Shown: piece by piece, positions 60,136 through 64,000 of the stretch
Layout of the letters: every line of letters starts with the position of its first letter
How positions within the stretch are numbered: position 1 is the stretch's first letter
NCBI RefSeq assembly: GCF_900188255.1
Contig: NZ_FZNS01000002.1
Span: 558,001 to 622,000 of the forward strand
DNA length: 64,000 nucleotides
Direction of reading: 5' to 3'
Source of the DNA: Hymenobacter mucosus
GTDB taxonomy: Bacteria > Bacteroidota > Bacteroidia > Cytophagales > Hymenobacteraceae
Position numbers and translations under genes: made by a program
Notes under the pieces: model-generated
What the model saw: only the letters and a program-made list of their open reading frames with translations
Told to the model about the DNA's origin: nothing
Databases searched by the model: none

Positions 60136-61014
60136 TTATTTCCAACCCTGCGTCGCGAACTGCCGAGCAGCTACGGCGCCATCTAGCCACTTCGATTCCA
60201 GGCCGGGGCCGCTGAGGTAGAGGCATCCTCCCTCCCCCACGGCATGGATGATGGCGCGATATAGATCAGGCGGCAGGGCGGGGCAGCCCCGGCTGTACCC
60301 GGCCTGCCCGTAGCGCTGTACGTGCTGCTTACTCACGTAGTCGGCGGCGTGCAGCACCACGTACCGACGCAGGGCATTATCATTTTGTCCAACATCGAGG
60401 CCACGGAGACGGCGAGAAAGGCCGTGCTTACCCTGGTAAGTATCCTGCGTGCGGTAGAAGCCCAGCGCCGTACATGCCGATTTCATCACGTTGGAAAAGT
60501 GCTCAGCCCGTAAGTGGCCCGAGCCGCGGCCGTGCGCCACGTGGCTGTGCTGCAGTACCTCGCCTTTGTTTAGGTCGAGCACCCAGAGTCGTTTTTCAGA
60601 GGAAGGCAGGTCCATATCAGCCACAGCCAGCACGCCAGGGTGACTCACGCGTCCCGTTTGGCGTAAATTAAGGTAGCCTACGCAAGCGCGCTCTAACACT
60701 GGCAGGCGTAGTCCCGCCGCTTCAGGCCCCAACTGCGCGTAGAGGTTTTGCACAGCCCGGCGAACAGAGTCGGGAAGCTTGGGCAGCGGCGCTATGGGTG
60801 TCAGGCGGAGAGAATCGGGCAGACTAGCTTCCACAACCGCCACGGCTGAATCGGTGGTAGTAGCTCGGGCGCTCAGCACAGCCGATTGTTGCTCCGCAAT
60901 GGCCTCGCCTGCCGATGATTGGCAGTTACTCAGACCGGCCAGCAACATACTCGCAAGTATCCCTCCCATCCATCGACGCCAGATACCCACAGAAGAGTAA
61001 TACTTATATTTCAT
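60136..61014 (-). CDS. L,D-transpeptidase, YkuD_2 family, lipoprotein form
   Basis: The product (292 residues) has a lipobox ending LSNC (Cys31) and the YkuD_2 catalytic domain: GVLAVADMDLPSSEKRLWVLDL, HVAHGRGSGHLRAEHFSN, LRRYVVLHAADYVS with His and GYSRGCPALPPDLYRA with the catalytic Cys. Close paralogue of the gene at 52.3-53.1 kb, but lipid-anchored, so the two may act at different sites in the envelope. ATG at 61014 starts the signal peptide. Confidence 0.9.
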   Translation of the reverse strand: MKYKYYSSVGIWRRWMGGILASMLLAGLSNCQSSAGEAIAEQQSAVLSARATTTDSAVAVVEASLPDSLRLTPIAPLPKLPDSVRRAVQNLYAQLGPEAAGLRLPVLERACVGYLNLRQTGRVSHPGVLAVADMDLPSSEKRLWVLDLNKGEVLQHSHVAHGRGSGHLRAEHFSNVMKSACTALGFYRTQDTYQGKHGLSRRLRGLDVGQNDNALRRYVVLHAADYVSKQHVQRYGQAGYSRGCPALPPDLYRAIIHAVGEGGCLYLSGPGLESKWLDGAVAARQFATQGWK

Positions 61015-61367
61015 ACGTAGGCAGCACCATTCGCCGGACCAAAATCAGCATTTAAGAGGCCTAAAACAAAAAAACGGTATATGTACCCCACGCAACAGGC
61101 CACCTTAGCACATAGCGCAATGGGTGAAGTGCCGCGCCAAAACCAGCGCAGGGCCCTGAAATCTGGCAAGGATAGTAGCGGGTAGCACCGCCCCTGGAAG
61201 TAATGGCTCCAGCGCCTGGCACAACTGCCGAGCCTCAACACTTTGCCCGCCCGACACCGAGGGCACTTTTCTTCGCTACTTTTGTGCCTTTCGGACCGGC
61301 TAGCTGTTATAGCGGCTCTCTCCTTCCTAATTCGCTTTGTCTGCGCGCTCTGGCGCGTTCTTCATCT
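61015..61367. other. divergent intergenic region, L,D-transpeptidase / Hsp70
   Basis: This 353-base gap separates two divergent genes. The Hsp70 frame is open through most of it, from 61203, but the residues added (Pro/Ala- and Phe/Leu-rich) do not look like Hsp70, and the family start is at 61368. No repeat or clear promoter element is visible. Confidence 0.4.
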
Positions 61368-63224
61368 ATGGCTAAAGTCGCAATCAATCTTTCCACCGGA
61401 AGCCTCCAGCAGGAAGAAATCATTGTAGGCATTGATTTGGGCACTACCAATTCTTTGGTGGCCTACATTCACCCCGATACTCGCCACCCCTTGGCTATTA
61501 ATGACCAGGGGCGTGGTACTATTGTGCCCTCTATTGTACACTTCCCGGCCGGCCAAGATCCTATTGTAGGTACCGAAGCTCGGGAGTATCTGCTTACTGA
61601 CCCGCAAAACACCATCTACTCGGTGAAGCGTCTGCTGGGCAAAAGCTACCAGGACTTGGGCACGCATGCTGCCGACCTGGGCTACAAGGTAATCGACGAC
61701 AACTCCGAGGGCCTGGTGAAAATTCGGGTAGGCGAGAAGTTCTACTCCCCCATTGAGTTGTCGGCCGAGATTTTGAAGGAACTGCGCGCCCGCGCCGAGC
61801 ACGCTCTGAAAACGCCCGTGAATAAGGCCGTTATTACAGTACCGGCCTACTTCAACGACTCCCAGCGCCAAGCCACCCGCGACGCCGGCCGCCTGGCTGG
61901 CTTGGAGGTGTTGCGCATCGTGAACGAGCCCACGGCAGCCGCGCTGGCTTACGGCATTGGCCTTTCGCCCGATGAGGAAAAGACTGTGGCCGTGTACGAC
62001 TTGGGCGGCGGTACTTTCGACATCAGCATTCTGCGCATTCAGCAGGGCATTTTTGAGGTTCTGAGCACCAACGGCGACACCTACCTGGGGGGCGATGACC
62101 TCGACCGCGCCATTATCAACCACTGGGCTGGCGAGTATCAGTTGGCTACCGTGCTGTTCCAGAACGCCGAAGCCCAGCAGCAGTTGCGCCTACTGGCCGA
62201 GCAGGCTAAGCGTCACCTCAGCACCAACGACTCGTTTGAGGCTGCTTTCGGTGACACTCGGCTGCCACTAACAAAGGCCAAGTTCAACGAGCTTGTGCAG
62301 CCATTGGTAGACCGCACCATTGCATCGTGCCGCCAAGCCTTGGCCGATGCCAAGCTCACCCAGAAGGACCTCGACGCCGTGCTGTTAGTAGGGGGCTCTA
62401 CCCGCGTGCCTTTGGTGTACGATTCGGTATCGGCGTTTTTCCAGCAGCCGGCCAACAACACGCTGAACCCAGACGAAGTGGTGGCCTTGGGCGCCGCCAT
62501 TCAGGCCGACATTCTGGCGGGCAACCGCCGCGACGTGCTACTGCTGGATGTAACGCCGCTTACCCTGGGTATTGAAACCCTAGGCGGGCTGATGGACCCC
62601 ATTATTCCGCGCAATTCGAAAATCCCCACTAAGGCCGGCCGTCAGTACACGACCTCCGTGGACGGACAGGTAAACCTGAAAATATCGGTGTACCAAGGCG
62701 AGCGGGACCTGGTGAAGGAAAACCGCAAGTTGGCCGAGTTTGACCTGCGGGGTATTCCGGCCATGCCCGCCGGCTTACCCAAGGTAGACGTAAACTTCAT
62801 CCTGAATGCCGACGGTATTCTGAAGGTAGAAGCCATTGAGCTGCGCTCCAACACGCGCCAGGAGGTAGAAATAAAACCCCAGTACGGCCTCACCGATGAG
62901 CAGGTGGAGCAGATGCTCATGGATTCGCTTACCCACGCCCGCGAGGACGTATCGGCCCGCATGGTAATCGAGGCTCGTACTGTGGCCGAACAAATGCTTT
63001 ACCAAGTGGAGCGCTTCGTGGCGAAAAATGGGCAGCACCTCACCCCCGAGGAAATCACGCAGACCACTGCGGGCGTTGATAAGCTGAAGCAGGCCCTTAC
63101 TACGCAAGACAAGGACACCATTCTAAAAGCGGTAGACGAGCTGGAAGAGCTTACGCGCCCCTTTGCCGAACGCGTAATGAACATCAGCATCAGCCAAGCT
63201 ATGGCTGGAAAGAAAATTCTGTAG
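61368..63224 (+). CDS. hscA: Hsp70 chaperone, HscA-like
   Basis: The product (618 residues) has the Hsp70 nucleotide-binding domain: [34 protein letters not shown], and [14 protein letters not shown], followed by the substrate-binding domain ([21 protein letters not shown] and [19 protein letters not shown]). The linker and domain order fit, and the start [21 protein letters not shown] with PSIVHF and the short C-terminal lid is closer to HscA than to DnaK, which is about 640 residues with a longer tail. HscA acts with IscU in iron-sulfur cluster assembly; no isc genes are next to it. A short terminator follows. Confidence 0.85.
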   Translation: MAKVAINLSTGSLQQEEIIVGIDLGTTNSLVAYIHPDTRHPLAINDQGRGTIVPSIVHFPAGQDPIVGTEAREYLLTDPQNTIYSVKRLLGKSYQDLGTHAADLGYKVIDDNSEGLVKIRVGEKFYSPIELSAEILKELRARAEHALKTPVNKAVITVPAYFNDSQRQATRDAGRLAGLEVLRIVNEPTAAALAYGIGLSPDEEKTVAVYDLGGGTFDISILRIQQGIFEVLSTNGDTYLGGDDLDRAIINHWAGEYQLATVLFQNAEAQQQLRLLAEQAKRHLSTNDSFEAAFGDTRLPLTKAKFNELVQPLVDRTIASCRQALADAKLTQKDLDAVLLVGGSTRVPLVYDSVSAFFQQPANNTLNPDEVVALGAAIQADILAGNRRDVLLLDVTPLTLGIETLGGLMDPIIPRNSKIPTKAGRQYTTSVDGQVNLKISVYQGERDLVKENRKLAEFDLRGIPAMPAGLPKVDVNFILNADGILKVEAIELRSNTRQEVEIKPQYGLTDEQVEQMLMDSLTHAREDVSARMVIEARTVAEQMLYQVERFVAKNGQHLTPEEITQTTAGVDKLKQALTTQDKDTILKAVDELEELTRPFAERVMNISISQAMAGKKIL

Positions 63225-63249
63225 CTTACCCTACCGCAGTATATTGAAG

Positions 63250-63273
63250 AGCCCCGCCTTTCAGAGCGGGGCT
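63250..63273 (+). terminator. intrinsic terminator after the Hsp70 gene
   Basis: Perfect 8-base arms (63250-63257 and 63266-63273) with an 8-base loop are followed by a run of T on the plus strand, 25 bases past the Hsp70 stop. Confidence 0.85.
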
Positions 63274-63430
63274 TTTTTGTTTTCTTTACCACGTGAGCAC
63301 CGCAATAAGTGCCACTTACAAAACTGCCTATATGCAGCGCAAAGGCACCTTTTGAGCAATAAAGAGTACAAAAAATGTTTCTCCTTATTTGGGACCTCTG
63401 CAATAGGTAGTAAACAGCACAAAACACCTC

Positions 63431-64000
63431 ATGAATAGCTACCTCACTCGCTTGTATAGCATGGCTCAGCAACCGAGCCGCCGCATAGTGGGGCTGATGT
63501 CGGGCACATCACTAGATGGGCTGGATGTGGCCTTGTGCCGCCTCCACGGCCACGGTACTGCTACTAGGCTGGAGTTGGAGCATTTCGCTACTGTGCCCTA
63601 CTCAAATGAGGTGCGCCGCCGTATTCGGGAAGTATTTGCGGGTGGACAGGTAAGCCTAGAATACCTTACCCTGCTTCACCCCTGGCTGGGCCTACTCCAC
63701 GGCGACATGATTCTGCAATGCCTACAGGAGTGGCAGGTAGCGCCAGCGGCAGTAGACCTAGTAGCGAGCCATGGCCAAACGGTGTACCACGCCCCTCAAC
63801 ACCAGCACCAACACCCCGATTTTCCGCTCAACGCTACCTTGCAGCTTGGCGATGGTGACCACGTGTCGGTGCGCACTGGTATCATTACCCTCAGCGACTT
63901 CCGGCAAAAACATATTGCTGCGGGCGGTGAAGGAGCCCCATTAGCTGCCTACGGTGACTACCTGCTCCTGAGTAGCACGGAAGAAGAACGCCTCCTGCTT
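63431..64000 (+). CDS. anmK: anhydro-N-acetylmuramic acid kinase, N-terminal part
   Basis: The gene starts with ATG at 63431 and is cut by the right edge after 190 codons. The visible part matches AnmK: IVGLMSGTSLDGLDVALCRL at residues 19-38, then LVASHGQTVYHAP and LQLGDGDHVSVRTGIITLSDFRQKHIAAGGEGAPLA (key SDFRQKHIAAGGEGAPLA). The kinase opens and phosphorylates anhydro-MurNAc released in cell-wall recycling to MurNAc 6-phosphate. A codon 11 ATG (MAQQPSRR) is an alternative start. Confidence 0.93.
   Translation, partial: MNSYLTRLYSMAQQPSRRIVGLMSGTSLDGLDVALCRLHGHGTATRLELEHFATVPYSNEVRRRIREVFAGGQVSLEYLTLLHPWLGLLHGDMILQCLQEWQVAPAAVDLVASHGQTVYHAPQHQHQHPDFPLNATLQLGDGDHVSVRTGIITLSDFRQKHIAAGGEGAPLAAYGDYLLLSSTEEERLLL

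Overview
The window is GC-rich chromosomal DNA from a member of the Bacteroidota, most probably Hymenobacter or a close relative in the Cytophagales. This rests on a type IX secretion sorting tail on the amylase, the long SecA lacking a C-terminal zinc motif, Bacteroidota-typical families (DUF5777 barrel, DUF3857 transglutaminases, YkuD_2 L,D-transpeptidases, tandem TonB_C protein), many exported lipoproteins and weak ribosome binding sites. The genus is an inference from protein style, not from a marker gene. I saw no rRNA, tRNA, CRISPR array, insertion sequence or prophage.

Layout. 0-7 kb: the end of an FAD oxidoreductase, a small lipoprotein, a bestrophin channel, a membrane MutS-like ATPase, two tandem exported paralogues and a RidA protein, all on the minus strand. 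6.9-10.2 kb (plus): tandem TonB_C protein, a protein ending in a DisA_N/DAC-like domain with an altered active-site motif, and a lipoprotein. 10.2-21.7 kb (minus): DUF4442 thioesterase-like protein; a set of a 1105-residue TPR plus MORN/YwqK-repeat protein and two DUF3857/transglutaminase proteins, one of which has lost the catalytic cysteine; an exported PPC-domain protein; and an ECF sigma / anti-sigma / adhesin-like operon. 21.9-31 kb: ALDH7, HtrA protease, small heat-shock protein, a barrel protein followed by a perfect 33-bp inverted repeat, M20 amidohydrolase, and an overlapping deoC/SPOR-like pair. 31-35 kb: secA. 34.6-41.4 kb (minus): surface-polysaccharide genes (acyltransferase, RmlD-like reductase, GH1-like protein, UDP-galactopyranose mutase, glycosyltransferase, GNAT).

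41.5-52.1 kb: mixed housekeeping genes (aldo/keto reductase, dapF, DinB, rRNA-type methyltransferase, Ppx/GppA) and a conserved but poorly understood set: a zinc-ribbon metallopeptidase divergent from a circularly permuted ATP-grasp, alpha-E and transglutaminase operon. 52.3-61 kb: two related L,D-transpeptidases flank a T9SS alpha-amylase and a seven-gene minus-strand operon of exported proteins (c-type cytochrome, YceI, DUF5777 barrel, CHRD, HMA-like protein, lipoprotein truncated haemoglobin). 61.4-64 kb: an HscA-like Hsp70 and the beginning of anmK.

The clearest functional groups are: the sigma/anti-sigma/adhesin regulon, a protein quality-control pair (HtrA and Hsp20), the polysaccharide block with galactofuranose precursor synthesis, the predicted peptide-ligation/transglutaminase cluster, and the envelope redox/haem-type operon. 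The best candidates for undescribed biology are the seven-gene envelope operon, the DAC-like protein, and the MORN/pseudo-transglutaminase set.
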